A DNA stretch of 16,918 nt from Chamaesiphon sp. (GCA_020059425.1 JAGVCD010000145.1:1-16918); one strand, 5' to 3'; numbered from the stretch's first letter, positions 1 to 8,077 are shown. Notes: a model not told the origin generated them from the sequence alone. Made by a program: numbers and translations.

Positions 1-704
1 GATAAGATTTTAACTGGCTCTCCATTGATTGCGATCCACCGGCTTAAATATTCCTCGAATTGATGTTTGCTAATCAAGAAATTATCGGCAATACGATGTT
101 GTTGGCGTTGTTGTTCTATGTTCAATAAAATTGCCATCAAACCGGCGCCGAGCGTGGTCGTAATTCCCAGCAATGACTGTGTTGCAATACTAATAGGTAA
201 ACCAACTAACAATAATAGTCCAGCTAGTATTTTGAGGGTTTTAGCCTTGATTTGTCGATCGCGACGATTTAATCGATGGGAGATACTACTTTGCGAAATA
301 GTTATTACTACTCCTAAAGTATATATGCTGATTAATATTGTTGATATTGTTATTGGCAGATCAATAGAGAGTTTAAGTACATAAGCACCCAAGAAACTGG
401 CAGCAATAATCAACAGAGGTCCAAATACTAAATACTTAAATAAATCCTGAGGTAAGCTAACTTTACTTTTGCTTGATCGCAATCTTTTATTCAGCAAATA
501 GTAAAGTTGATGGGGTGTAAAAAATAAAGTTTTTTTAGCTGATATCTCATCCAATAATTTGGCAAAAAAGAAATCATTTAATATGGTTGTTGGCGGTATG
601 GAATTGGCTACAAAAACAAATGGATGTTGACAGTTTTCACACCTGCCGATACTAGCCGTTTGTTCTTGCAAATTATTTTCAGCACTACACTTGATACATT
701 TCAT
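1..704 (-). CDS. Partial zinc-ribbon, four-TM membrane protein (paralogue of the next gene)
   Basis: The frame is open from the ATG at 704-702 to the window edge, so about 234 N-terminal residues are visible and the C-terminus lies outside. The protein opens with Cys pairs C3-x2-C6 and C22-x2-C25, a probable zinc ribbon. A conserved stretch F-F-T-P-H-Q-L-Y-Y follows at about residues 61-69, then two hydrophobic hairpins (about 90-135 and 150-190) and a basic Gln/Arg-rich segment. About 45 of the first 81 residues match the gene at 793-2103, without gaps, so the two are tandem duplicates. By analogy the missing part should carry the Toprim-like domain seen in the complete copy. No Shine-Dalgarno is evident. 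The function is unknown. The reading frame and the paralogy are directly visible; the rest is inferred. Confidence 0.85.
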   Translation of the reverse strand, partial: MKCIKCSAENNLQEQTASIGRCENCQHPFVFVANSIPPTTILNDFFFAKLLDEISAKKTLFFTPHQLYYLLNKRLRSSKSKVSLPQDLFKYLVFGPLLIIAASFLGAYVLKLSIDLPITISTILISIYTLGVVITISQSSISHRLNRRDRQIKAKTLKILAGLLLLVGLPISIATQSLLGITTTLGAGLMAILLNIEQQRQQHRIADNFLISKHQFEEYLSRWIAINGEPVKIL

Positions 705-792
705 AATACAGTTGTCGAGCAGATATGCGCTTCATTATTATTCTAAACCATAGTGACTGTTCACTATTCAATGATCTTAGATAGCTAAAGAA

Positions 793-2103
793 TCAACCAA
801 AACTATCAATTGTATAAAAATCTGCAGAAGGCTCGTAGCTGTCAATAATTATAATTCCATTGTTTTCAACAATATCTAGCTCTTTACTACTATTAATTGC
901 TCTTTGTAAAATTCGGATGATTTGTTGTGGCGAAAAAGACTCTAGATCTAGATAACAACCAGTTTCTAGCCATTGCAGTTCTTCTTTATTTAAATTAGTT
1001 CGTACCTCAGCAGACATATGATGAGCAGCACTAGCGGCTCTGGCCGATTGGCGAGTTGTCGCATCCATACTGTTCATGATTTGTCTAGGCAAAATACCTA
1101 CATCAATAATCGGAATTGTAATATCAGGAAACCAATTATCTTGGTGGCGCAGTTGTGAAATCATTTGAATGCCTGTAGGTGAACAATCATGTAAAGCATA
1201 AACTTTCAGATCTGGATTGCGCCGAAGCATTTCCATCGTGGTGACAAAAATATTTTCTGGGTAACCATTAATAGTTAAAACAGCACAGTTATTTTCAAAA
1301 TGAAAGTTATTATTAATTAGAATTTGGGCTACTTGAATACTATTACAGACCACAACTCGATCGAAGCTGTAAGCAGTCACATCTGGACTGGGAGCAACGG
1401 TAATTGTTCTTGGTTCTGCCAACATATTTACTGGATGATTATTGATATTTGTCCATTGATTCAACCAATTATTAAACTGCTCTCGATCGATCAGAAATTC
1501 ATCAAATATTTTGCTCTGCTGGCGTTGTCGATCGAAGCTAAGCCAAGCAGCACCACCACCGAGAACGATAGCAGCAATTATTCCGGCTACTGTGTTGGTA
1601 ATAATACTGAACGGTAAACCAATGAGCAGCAAAACTGCGGCTAATACTTTCAGGGCTTGGATGTTATTTTGGCGAGCGCGGCGATTAAGTTGGCGCGAAA
1701 TACTATTTTGGGCTGCACTCCAAATCAATAAAGCAGCATAGGTAATGAATAAAATAGGTGCGACGGTACTGTAAGGGATGTGAAAGAAACCTGAAATCCA
1801 AAAAATCAAAAATATTACTACTGGAAAACCAATAAAAATACTGATTAGATTAGCACCCATTTTGCTCTCTCTCGATCGCAGCTTTTTATCTAATGAGTAG
1901 TAAAGTTGACGCGGTGTGAAAAATAAGGTGTTATTAGCCGAAAGATCCATAATTAGTTTGGCAAAAAAAGGATCGGTCAACTTAGTGGCAGTGGTCATCG
2001 CGGTTGGTTCAAATACAAACCGATGATTACAGCTTTTGCACCGCCCCATATTGGCTGTGCGATCTTTCAGATTATTGTCGGTGTCGCAGCTAATACATTT
2101 CAT
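793..2103 (-). CDS. Membrane protein with zinc ribbon and degenerate topoisomerase VI-A/Spo11-like Toprim domain
   Basis: A 436-residue protein. I chose the ATG at 2103 because it gives MKCI-x-C, matching the start of the paralogue at 704; an ATG ten codons upstream also exists. Visible parts: a zinc ribbon (C3, C6, C22, C25); F-F-T-P-R-Q-L-Y-Y at 61-69, similar to the region around the catalytic tyrosine in topoisomerase VI-A/Spo11; four hydrophobic segments at about 86-107, 112-132, 152-170 and 171-189; and a cytosolic C-terminal domain. In that domain V-V-V-C-N (249-254), I-N-G-Y-P (278-282), V-Y-A-L-H-D-C-S-P-T-G (301-311) and V-G-I-L-P-R-Q (335-341) follow the order of the Spo11 Toprim. 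The acidic metal ligands are altered (Cys/Asn where Glu is usual, Ser in place of the second Asp), so cleavage activity is doubtful. The fold assignment rests on motif reading only. It could instead be an unrelated membrane sensor. Confidence 0.8.
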   Translation of the reverse strand: MKCISCDTDNNLKDRTANMGRCKSCNHRFVFEPTAMTTATKLTDPFFAKLIMDLSANNTLFFTPRQLYYSLDKKLRSRESKMGANLISIFIGFPVVIFLIFWISGFFHIPYSTVAPILFITYAALLIWSAAQNSISRQLNRRARQNNIQALKVLAAVLLLIGLPFSIITNTVAGIIAAIVLGGGAAWLSFDRQRQQSKIFDEFLIDREQFNNWLNQWTNINNHPVNMLAEPRTITVAPSPDVTAYSFDRVVVCNSIQVAQILINNNFHFENNCAVLTINGYPENIFVTTMEMLRRNPDLKVYALHDCSPTGIQMISQLRHQDNWFPDITIPIIDVGILPRQIMNSMDATTRQSARAASAAHHMSAEVRTNLNKEELQWLETGCYLDLESFSPQQIIRILQRAINSSKELDIVENNGIIIIDSYEPSADFYTIDSFG

Positions 2104-2202
2104 AGGAGGTATCGATCTAAATACTCGCCTCATTATATTTTAGATCTGGGAAACTAGCGATATCACTATGCTGAGTAACAACATTTCGCTAATAACTTCA
2201 AA

Positions 2203-2231
2203 AAAAACACCAGCTAGACACTGGTGTTTTT
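2203..2231 (-). terminator. Rho-independent terminator of the beta-barrel gene
   Basis: An 11-bp perfect stem (AAAAACACCAG paired with CTGGTGTTTTT) encloses a 7-nt loop. It lies 55 bp past the stop of the beta-barrel gene on the minus strand and ends in a T run on that strand. It is A/T-rich on both sides, so it could work in both directions. It separates this gene from the two membrane-protein paralogues downstream. Confidence 0.8.
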
Positions 2232-2285
2232 AAGTATTATTTTAAGATGCTGATCCTTAAATAGGCTTTACATCTAGAAAGAAAA

Positions 2286-2735
2286 TTAGAAGCGGAAAGC
2301 AGCGCCAGCGTTAAATACTGTATTACCACCATTAAAAGGCACGTTAACAGCACCATTTAGAGCAAAATTTCTGTTGATGTTGAAGTCTGCGCCACCTTGG
2401 AAGAAGCCTGTTGTATCACCACCATTAGTAGGAACGGCTAAGCCAGCTCCAATGTAGGGTGTGATTGGTGCACGGCGACCTAAATCCCAATCATAGGTAA
2501 GGCTACTACCCAAAACAGTACCACCACTTGGAAAGATTGCAAAAGGGCGTAAAGAAAGGTTATCAGCAATTCCCAACTTACTATTGATACCAATAGCGGT
2601 ATCACCACCACCAAAGTAAACGGAAGGACCAATCTGGTTGAAGCCTCTACCACCAGCCTGAGCGGCGTTAGGCATTTGAGTAACTGCAGCAGCAGCGGCG
2701 ACAGTCATTACAGTCGTTAACAAAATCTTTTTCAT
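2286..2735 (-). CDS. Small secreted outer-membrane beta-barrel protein
   Basis: A 149-residue protein. The ATG at 2735 is preferred because it begins a classic signal peptide (M-K-K, then an Ala-rich hydrophobic core, with cleavage after A-Q-A at about residue 27). A GGGAG ribosome-binding site lies about 11 nt upstream. The open frame extends upstream to a TTG at 2849, but that would put 38 hydrophilic residues before the signal peptide. The mature part alternates polar and hydrophobic residues in about seven or eight short strands separated by Gly/Asn/Thr turns. It ends in A-A-F-R-F, the aromatic terminus typical of substrates of the outer-membrane assembly machinery. It appears monocistronic, with a strong terminator after it. 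No specific family is recognised; an 8-stranded porin-like barrel is the likely fold, with an unknown role. Confidence 0.8.
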   Translation of the reverse strand: MKKILLTTVMTVAAAAAVTQMPNAAQAGGRGFNQIGPSVYFGGGDTAIGINSKLGIADNLSLRPFAIFPSGGTVLGSSLTYDWDLGRRAPITPYIGAGLAVPTNGGDTTGFFQGGADFNINRNFALNGAVNVPFNGGNTVFNAGAAFRF

Positions 2736-2852
2736 AGTTCGGTCACTCCCAAAATTTTCATTATCTACTATACTACATAGTCCGATGCGTTTGCCATCTT
2801 CACTGACTAGGCATTGGCCTGCATACCCCCTTTGACCAGTAAGTATCAAAAG

Positions 2853-2889
2853 ATGTTCCCCAAATTGTTTTTATTGTTAGTTGGAACAT
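2853..2889 (-). terminator. Possible weak terminator or hairpin after the decarboxylase-like gene
   Basis: ATGTTCC at 2853-2859 pairs with GGAACAT at 2883-2889 across a 23-nt A/T-rich loop. It begins 14 bp downstream of the minus-strand stop at 2903. A short CTTTTG follows on the minus strand, so the U-tract is poor. It could end the three-gene operon, but the large loop makes this uncertain. Confidence 0.25.
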
Positions 2890-2902
2890 TATCCTAATCA
2901 TT

Positions 2903-4129
2903 TCAAAAAATCTGATGGTTTATCAAAATTGGATAGTCTTCACGGGTGCGGATTAGTCGCTCACTTTGGCCATCCATCAAGACTTCGGCTGGTCGTGGTC
3001 GGTGCAAAAAGTGCGAAGACATGGCGTAACCATAAGCGCCGACATCTAATATGGATACCATGTCATTCATCGCCAATCGTGGCAACAAGCAATTCTTTCC
3101 TAGATAATCACGGGAATAAGTAGTGTTACCACAAATATCGGTAGTAAATAATTCCTGGTCTAGTGTGGCGGCTATATCATACCAGGTAACGATTTGACGA
3201 TAGCCGCCATGTACTGATGGTACCGATAGATTAGCGACGGTGGTATCGACTCCAATAATTTGTTTCTTTCCTTGCCACTTGATAGACACTACCCGCGCTA
3301 GCAAAACAGCACAACCAGCAATTACTGCCCGACCCGGTTCGATCGCTAGCTGAATGGGGAAATCTAGTTGCAATAGTCGTTTACTTAAGGCTGCGCCAAA
3401 CTCTGGCCAATCAAAAGCCACTCCACCAGGCTGATAGGGATAACCAAAACCGCCTCCGAAATTGAGATATGACCAGTTCGGTAGTTGATTGGCTAGGTTC
3501 AAAATAGTATCGATCGCATCGGTAAAAGCCTTAGTAGAATTGGTGCCAGTGCCACGGTAGAAATGTAAGCCATCTAAGGTTAGACCAGCAGAGGTGGTGA
3601 TATCGATCGCTTGGCCAAATTCATCAGGATGCACGCCAATGCGGCTCTCACCAGTCAAAACCGGATAATTCAACCTTAGTCCCAGCCGGGGTTTAGCGTA
3701 ATCAGAAGAATAGAGATCAACCAGTAATTGTAATTGACTCAAACTATCGAGATTAATAGTGCCAATACCCCAGGTCAAAAGTTGACGCATTTCTTCTCGG
3801 TTAAGATTACTACCGCTATAGATAATCTGCTGGGGGGTAAAGCCAGCCTGAAGACCCAAATAAATATCACCAGGCGTATTGGCATGTAGACCCCATCCCT
3901 GCGCTAGAAAAATTTGCAGGAGAGAGATATTGCCATTGGTGACGCTGGCGAAATGAAACTGGGTGTGGGGGTAGGAAATGGATTGAGTGATATGGTCGAT
4001 GGTAGACAGCAGCTGACCTTGCTGGTAAACATACAAGGGTGAGCCGTAGGTATCTAATAGTGTTTTAGCCCTATCGATCGAAAATGGTACTGAATTCTGA
4101 TTAGTTACTGATGCAGCTGATTCAGTCAT
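2903..4129 (-). CDS. Diaminopimelate/ornithine decarboxylase-fold protein lacking the PLP lysine (probable pseudoenzyme)
   Basis: A 408-residue protein that aligns end to end with fold-type III PLP decarboxylases such as LysA. Recognisable motifs are S-P-L-Y-V-Y (30-35), G-L-H-F-Y-R-G-T (187-194, the G-L-H-x-H-x-G-S region), N-F-G-G-G-F-G (223-229, phosphate loop), E-P-G-R (264-267) and the C-terminal D-V-G-A-Y-G-Y (362-368). The usual Y-A-x-K-A-N that binds PLP reads F-A-S-V-T-N (60-65), so Val63 replaces the Schiff-base lysine; I rechecked the codons. The C-E-S-G-D motif reads T-T-Y-S-R-D (336-341), which removes the catalytic cysteine. The frame is intact and the rest of the scaffold is kept, arguing against simple decay. 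Classical decarboxylation should be impossible. It follows the asparagine-synthase-like gene by 41 bp and is probably cotranscribed, so a binding, regulatory or altered catalytic role linked to that enzyme is likely. It is not the cell's lysine-pathway LysA. Confidence 0.85.
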   Translation of the reverse strand: MTESAASVTNQNSVPFSIDRAKTLLDTYGSPLYVYQQGQLLSTIDHITQSISYPHTQFHFASVTNGNISLLQIFLAQGWGLHANTPGDIYLGLQAGFTPQQIIYSGSNLNREEMRQLLTWGIGTINLDSLSQLQLLVDLYSSDYAKPRLGLRLNYPVLTGESRIGVHPDEFGQAIDITTSAGLTLDGLHFYRGTGTNSTKAFTDAIDTILNLANQLPNWSYLNFGGGFGYPYQPGGVAFDWPEFGAALSKRLLQLDFPIQLAIEPGRAVIAGCAVLLARVVSIKWQGKKQIIGVDTTVANLSVPSVHGGYRQIVTWYDIAATLDQELFTTDICGNTTYSRDYLGKNCLLPRLAMNDMVSILDVGAYGYAMSSHFLHRPRPAEVLMDGQSERLIRTREDYPILINHQIF

Positions 4130-4170
4130 TATTTTTCGACACGTTATTGATTAAATGTTTCTGAATATTT

Positions 4171-5835
4171 TCAGCGATCGCTATTTCTGGAGTGAATAGC
4201 TTGCCACAATGGGTATGGCCACCAAAAAGGGTGATTCCAACTGAGTGCCGCCGCCGACTGTCCTAAAACTTGGGTGCGCCAACGCTCCCACATAATAATT
4301 AACCACAAAATTTCACCCATTCGCCGCCCTTGCAGCGCACCACCAAATTTGCCACTGACTAACCTTTCGGCTACATCGGTCTGCCAGCAACCAGCTTGTT
4401 TAAGTACATTCGGATTCAGCCAAGCACCTAGTTCTGACCATAACCCTGGAACTAGCCAGGGCGTAAGCGGTACGCCCATACCGCGTTTGGTGCGCCAAAC
4501 AATTTCGGGTGGTAATAAGTCTTCTACGGCTTTTTTGAGGATATATTTTTCACAAGAACCTTGCAAATGCAGAGTGCCAGCCACTCCAAATGTCCATTCG
4601 GCTAGGGGCAAATCGCAGAAGATCGATCGCACTTGTAAACCATGCCAACTAGCCAAATTACTCGCACGGGGCTGGATATTTTGCGCACCCTTCAGCATCA
4701 GTGTGGCGCGGCGCAGCCGATGCAGTAAATCATTCGTCCAGCGGGGGTCTAAAGCGTCATGGATCCAAATATAGGATTCTGGTAATTGAGGGATGATGAG
4801 CGGCTGGAAAACTCGGTCAGCATGACCGGACAACCGATGAAAGGTCTGCAAATATTGCTGGGTAAAATCGGAGGTGCCACCGTAGATACTGGCAGCAATC
4901 AAGGGTTTATTCGTCCAGCCCCCGAACAGCTGATCTCCACCCTCACCATTGAAAATTACTGATACCTCAGAACGAGCTGCTTGGCACAACAAATATAATG
5001 GCACCGTCACCCCATCTCCAAAAGGTACATCTAAGGCTTGGGCAGTGGCATCGATCGATCTCTTGACCAGCTGTGGATTGACGGGTATTTTCCGTAGGGG
5101 GATTTTTAAATGGGCGGCAACTTGGGCAGCATAAGGTTGCTCGGAGACTCCATATTCACCAAAATCCAAGGTGTAGGCCAAAACTTTGATGCCATTTTTG
5201 ACCAACAGCGCGGCGGCAATCGAAGAATCTAAACCACCTGATAGTAATACTCCAACTGGTTCATCTGGTAAATCCTGAATTTGACGCTGGATGGACTGTT
5301 GCAATAGTTTTTGCAGTTGATCGATCGCCACCTGCTCATCGGTCAGTTGGCCGGGGGCTTGTTGCCACAGATGTTGCTGGATAATAATTGGTGATTGATG
5401 GGTTGCTGACCATTGCAGTTCTTGTCCGGCTAGCAGCGAGTGAATCCCGGCAATCGGAGTTAACGGGTTGGGGATATAAGAAAAGCAACTGTAGCCCAAC
5501 AGCGCCGCGTGATCGATCGTAGGTTGCGCAATTAAGGGCAACAATAAGCGCAGATGAGAAGCAAAGTAGATGGTAGCGTCAATTTCGGTCCAATACAGGG
5601 GCAAACAACCAAAAGGTTCTCGCCCCAGCATAAGACAATCGTTTTGCTCTCGTACCCAGATATCTACAGCCAGTCCGGAGGCAGCCAGACCCTGCGGCTG
5701 GTTAGTAAGAGGCTGAATCTTTTCTGTCCCTATATTCAGAGTAGACAGTAGCTGCGGGGATGGGATAGATAGTCCCCAATAGCCGACTAGTTGCTGGGCG
5801 GTGATTGTGACTCCACTCCATATTTCTTGCCCCAT
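4171..5835 (-). CDS. Asparagine-synthase-like ATP-dependent amide synthetase without glutaminase cysteine
   Basis: A 554-residue protein with the two-domain layout of AsnB. The N-terminal Ntn-hydrolase-like domain keeps G-R-E-P-F-G-C-L-P-L-Y-W (71-82), the counterpart of R-D-x-x-G-x-x-P-L-Y. It starts Met-Gly instead of Met-Cys and has no nucleophilic cysteine, so glutamine hydrolysis is not expected. The synthetase domain has the PP-loop S-G-G-L-D-S-S (199-205), G-E-G-G-D-Q-L-F-G-G (297-306), H-G-L-Q-V-R (398-403), E-K-Y-I-L-K-K-A (429-436) and R-T-K-R-G-M-G-V-P (448-456). It should therefore adenylate a carboxylate and condense it with an amine or ammonia, as beta-lactam synthetases and lasso-peptide cyclases do. 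The substrate is unknown. Its ATG directly follows the TAA of the upstream membrane-anchored gene (TAAATG), implying translational coupling. The decarboxylase-like gene is 41 bp downstream. It is not a standard asparagine synthetase. Confidence 0.88.
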   Translation of the reverse strand: MGQEIWSGVTITAQQLVGYWGLSIPSPQLLSTLNIGTEKIQPLTNQPQGLAASGLAVDIWVREQNDCLMLGREPFGCLPLYWTEIDATIYFASHLRLLLPLIAQPTIDHAALLGYSCFSYIPNPLTPIAGIHSLLAGQELQWSATHQSPIIIQQHLWQQAPGQLTDEQVAIDQLQKLLQQSIQRQIQDLPDEPVGVLLSGGLDSSIAAALLVKNGIKVLAYTLDFGEYGVSEQPYAAQVAAHLKIPLRKIPVNPQLVKRSIDATAQALDVPFGDGVTVPLYLLCQAARSEVSVIFNGEGGDQLFGGWTNKPLIAASIYGGTSDFTQQYLQTFHRLSGHADRVFQPLIIPQLPESYIWIHDALDPRWTNDLLHRLRRATLMLKGAQNIQPRASNLASWHGLQVRSIFCDLPLAEWTFGVAGTLHLQGSCEKYILKKAVEDLLPPEIVWRTKRGMGVPLTPWLVPGLWSELGAWLNPNVLKQAGCWQTDVAERLVSGKFGGALQGRRMGEILWLIIMWERWRTQVLGQSAAALSWNHPFWWPYPLWQAIHSRNSDR

Positions 5836-6453
5836 TTATTTAACGTCGAAGGGAGCTTGTTTAATTAATCGATCGCCAGCTTTGATTTGAACTTGCCAAG
5901 CACCATTAGTCGCATCCAAAGGCAACCGATAGCGACACTGGGTGTTCCAAACTGGAGTAGTAATATTTTTGGTCTCAAAGCGATTACTGTGGGCAACTTG
6001 ACCAGTTGGATCAAGCCAATTGCAGTTCAGAACTAACTTTTCGCCCACCGGGGCATCACTCAGTGTCACCTGGTAAGACAGCTCGTTGCCCTTGTTGACT
6101 ACTTTTAAATTCTGGCCTTGGTCAGACATTGAAGTGATCCGATCGCTACTAGCACCGATTTTATTGATAGTCTGAGCCTTATTCTGGACAAACAACATCA
6201 GGCCGACCCCGGTAATTGCTAAAGCTAGCAGACTAGCAATTATCATCCTGATTCGATCCTGACGCTGCTGAACTAAAGCTTCTTTGCGGCTGATCTGGAT
6301 CATGGCATCGTCCAGCAGTTCCGGTGGCAAATTGAGTTCCAGCAGAATTTTTTGCACTTCCGATCGATCTAACTCCTCTTGCTCCCGGTTAGCCAATCTT
6401 TCGACTTCACCGACAACTTGGGTTAGTTGCTGAGTGGTTAAGCGTTTTTCCAT
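5836..6453 (-). CDS. Membrane-anchored protein with probable periplasmic Ig-like domain
   Basis: A 205-residue protein. The ATG at 6453 is preferred; a TTG five codons upstream (6468) keeps the frame but is a weaker start. An acidic, helical N-terminal region (1-62) has an [21 protein letters not shown] core that recalls a conserved cyanobacterial hypothetical family. One transmembrane helix follows (about 70-89). The exported C-terminal domain is rich in beta strands (127-205) and ends [12 protein letters not shown], like an Ig-type fold. Its only two cysteines, C144 and C173, could form a disulfide. It is the first gene of the probable operon and abuts the asparagine-synthase-like gene. It may anchor or recruit the downstream proteins, but this is inference from order only. 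Confidence 0.72.
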   Translation of the reverse strand: MEKRLTTQQLTQVVGEVERLANREQEELDRSEVQKILLELNLPPELLDDAMIQISRKEALVQQRQDRIRMIIASLLALAITGVGLMLFVQNKAQTINKIGASSDRITSMSDQGQNLKVVNKGNELSYQVTLSDAPVGEKLVLNCNWLDPTGQVAHSNRFETKNITTPVWNTQCRYRLPLDATNGAWQVQIKAGDRLIKQAPFDVK

Positions 6454-6458
6454 GATAT

Positions 6459-6487
6459 TTGTACTCAACTGGTGCTTCCATTATATA
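6459..6487 (+). promoter_or_regulatory. Candidate sigma-70-type promoter for tldD
   Basis: TTGTAC (6459-6464) and TATATA (6482-6487) are separated by 17 nt in the 117-bp gap between the divergent operon and tldD. This would give an untranslated leader of about 75 nt. The TATATA is self-complementary and could also serve as the -10 element for the minus-strand operon, whose start lies about 30 nt away, but no good -35 is seen in that direction. Confidence 0.35.
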
Positions 6488-6570
6488 TCTGCGCCACCGA
6501 GTCCCACCAGCTCTATGGATTTGCTAGACTGGGAAGTGCCCAGGCTGCCGAATTTTTGCAGGTTATTTTT

Positions 6571-8055
6571 ATGACACTCTCGCTTGATCACAAAACTCTC
6601 CTCCGTTCTCAAGAATTACCCAACCTGCAATATCAGGCTAATTCTGTTCATTTTGATGAAACCTGGCGAGCACCGTTAGCCACATTGTTGGGTTTAGGTC
6701 GATCAGCAGGTGCCGACTTGGTGGAATTCTTTTTAGAGAAAGTTAATTACATTAGCTGCATGGCTGAAGATGACACCATTACCAGTATTAGTCCTCGTCT
6801 ATCAACTGGTGCTGGTGTCCGGGTATTTGTGGGTCAGGCTGATTGCTATGTCAGCACCAACGACTTGTCTTTTAAGGGTTTAAAGCTAGCCCTAGAAAAA
6901 GCCCTGGGCATTATGGGTTTGCATCTACCAACCCCCCAAGCTTACATTCCAGAAATCAATTTGGAATGGTTGCGAGACTATGCGGTGAAGGGTAAAAAAG
7001 AAAGCTGGATTGCGGCCTGTAGCCCCATGCGCGAAATTGGCGATGTGTTGCTATCTGCCAATGCTCAACTGCAAAAAGAAGCCAGCCACACCCAATCACG
7101 GCGAGCTGTTTACTTCCGCGACTGGCAAGAAATTTTGGTTGCTGCCAGTGATGGTACTTTTGCCCGGGATATTCGCCTCACCCAATCAGTCGGTTACAAC
7201 TTGCTTTGTGCCGATGGTGCTAATCGATCGAGCATTGGCCAAAGAGTTGGTAATACCAGTGACCCCCAGTTTTTGCTGAACTGGAACTACGACGAAACCG
7301 CCGCAGATGTCGCCGAGTCGGCGGGTAAGATGCTGTATGCCGATTATGTAGAATCCGGCAGCTATCCGATCATTATGGCCAACAAGTTTGGCGGAGTGAT
7401 TTTCCATGAAGCCTGTGGTCATTTGCTCGAAACAACCCAGATTGAGAAACAAACTACGCCTTTTATGGACAAGAAGGGCGAAAAAATTGCCCACGAAAAT
7501 CTAACAGCTTGGGATGAAGGTTTATCTGGTCAGGAATTTGGTTCGATCGAAGTCGATGATGAAGGAATGCCAGTCCAAAGAACACTGCTGATTGAGAAAG
7601 GAATTTTGAAAAATTTCATCTCTGATCGAGCAGGTTCAGTGCGCACCGGTCATCCTCGGACAGGTAGCGGTCGGCGGCAAGGCTTCAATTATGCAGCGGC
7701 TAGCCGGATGCGGAATACTTATATTGCTCCTGGCGACTTCAGTCTGGATGAATTGTTCGCTTCCGTAGACAAAGGCATTTATTGCAAGAAGATGGGCGGT
7801 GGCAGTGTGGGCGCGACCGGGGAGTTTAATTTCTCAGTGGATGAAGCTTATTTAGTAGAAAACGGTAAGGTGACCAAGCCATTGAAAGGAGCAACTTTAA
7901 TCGGTGAAGCCAAGGAGATTATGACTAAAATCTCGATGTGTTCGCAGGATCTGGGTTTGGCGGCGGGCTTCTGTGGCTCAGTTAGTGGCAGTGTTTATGT
8001 AACTGTTGGTCAGCCCCACATTAAGGTTGATGAAATCACGGTGGGTGGTAGATAG
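6571..8055 (+). CDS. tldD: TldD-type metalloprotease
   Basis: A 494-residue protein, close to the family's usual length. I chose the ATG at 6571, with AGG about 10 nt upstream. The open frame extends back to a GTG at 6472, but that would add 33 residues and leave almost no promoter space. The zinc motif H-E-A-C-G-H lies at residues 279-284 (HExxxH). The C-terminal half has the family hallmarks [13 protein letters not shown], a late cysteine in G-F-C-G-S that can act as third ligand, and [15 protein letters not shown] at the end. TldD works with its paralogue TldE/PmbA as a heterodimeric peptidase that degrades unfolded peptides and matures some modified peptides and antitoxins. No tldE is in the window. 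It is divergent from the three-gene operon and 22 bp ahead of the Uma2-family gene. Confidence 0.92.
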   Translation: MTLSLDHKTLLRSQELPNLQYQANSVHFDETWRAPLATLLGLGRSAGADLVEFFLEKVNYISCMAEDDTITSISPRLSTGAGVRVFVGQADCYVSTNDLSFKGLKLALEKALGIMGLHLPTPQAYIPEINLEWLRDYAVKGKKESWIAACSPMREIGDVLLSANAQLQKEASHTQSRRAVYFRDWQEILVAASDGTFARDIRLTQSVGYNLLCADGANRSSIGQRVGNTSDPQFLLNWNYDETAADVAESAGKMLYADYVESGSYPIIMANKFGGVIFHEACGHLLETTQIEKQTTPFMDKKGEKIAHENLTAWDEGLSGQEFGSIEVDDEGMPVQRTLLIEKGILKNFISDRAGSVRTGHPRTGSGRRQGFNYAAASRMRNTYIAPGDFSLDELFASVDKGIYCKKMGGGSVGATGEFNFSVDEAYLVENGKVTKPLKGATLIGEAKEIMTKISMCSQDLGLAAGFCGSVSGSVYVTVGQPHIKVDEITVGGR

Positions 8056-8077
8056 TACATAACAGAGAGTGAAATGT

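Noticed and set aside
750..767. Hairpin ATAGTGA-CTGT-TCACTAT between the two membrane-protein genes
   Set aside because: A short 7-bp stem with no T run on either strand; too weak to call a terminator or operator.
2736..2849. Upstream extension of the beta-barrel gene to a TTG start at 2849 (38 extra residues)
   Set aside because: The extension puts hydrophilic sequence before an evident signal peptide, and the internal ATG has a good GGGAG site. The upstream stretch is better read as leader and promoter.
4171..5835. Housekeeping asparagine synthetase AsnB
   Set aside because: The N-terminal Met-Cys needed for glutamine hydrolysis is absent and the neighbours are unusual, so a specialised amide synthetase is more likely.
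6472..6570. GTG start for tldD adding 33 residues
   Set aside because: It would nearly abut the divergent gene and consume the promoter region. The ATG at 6571 gives the normal family length.
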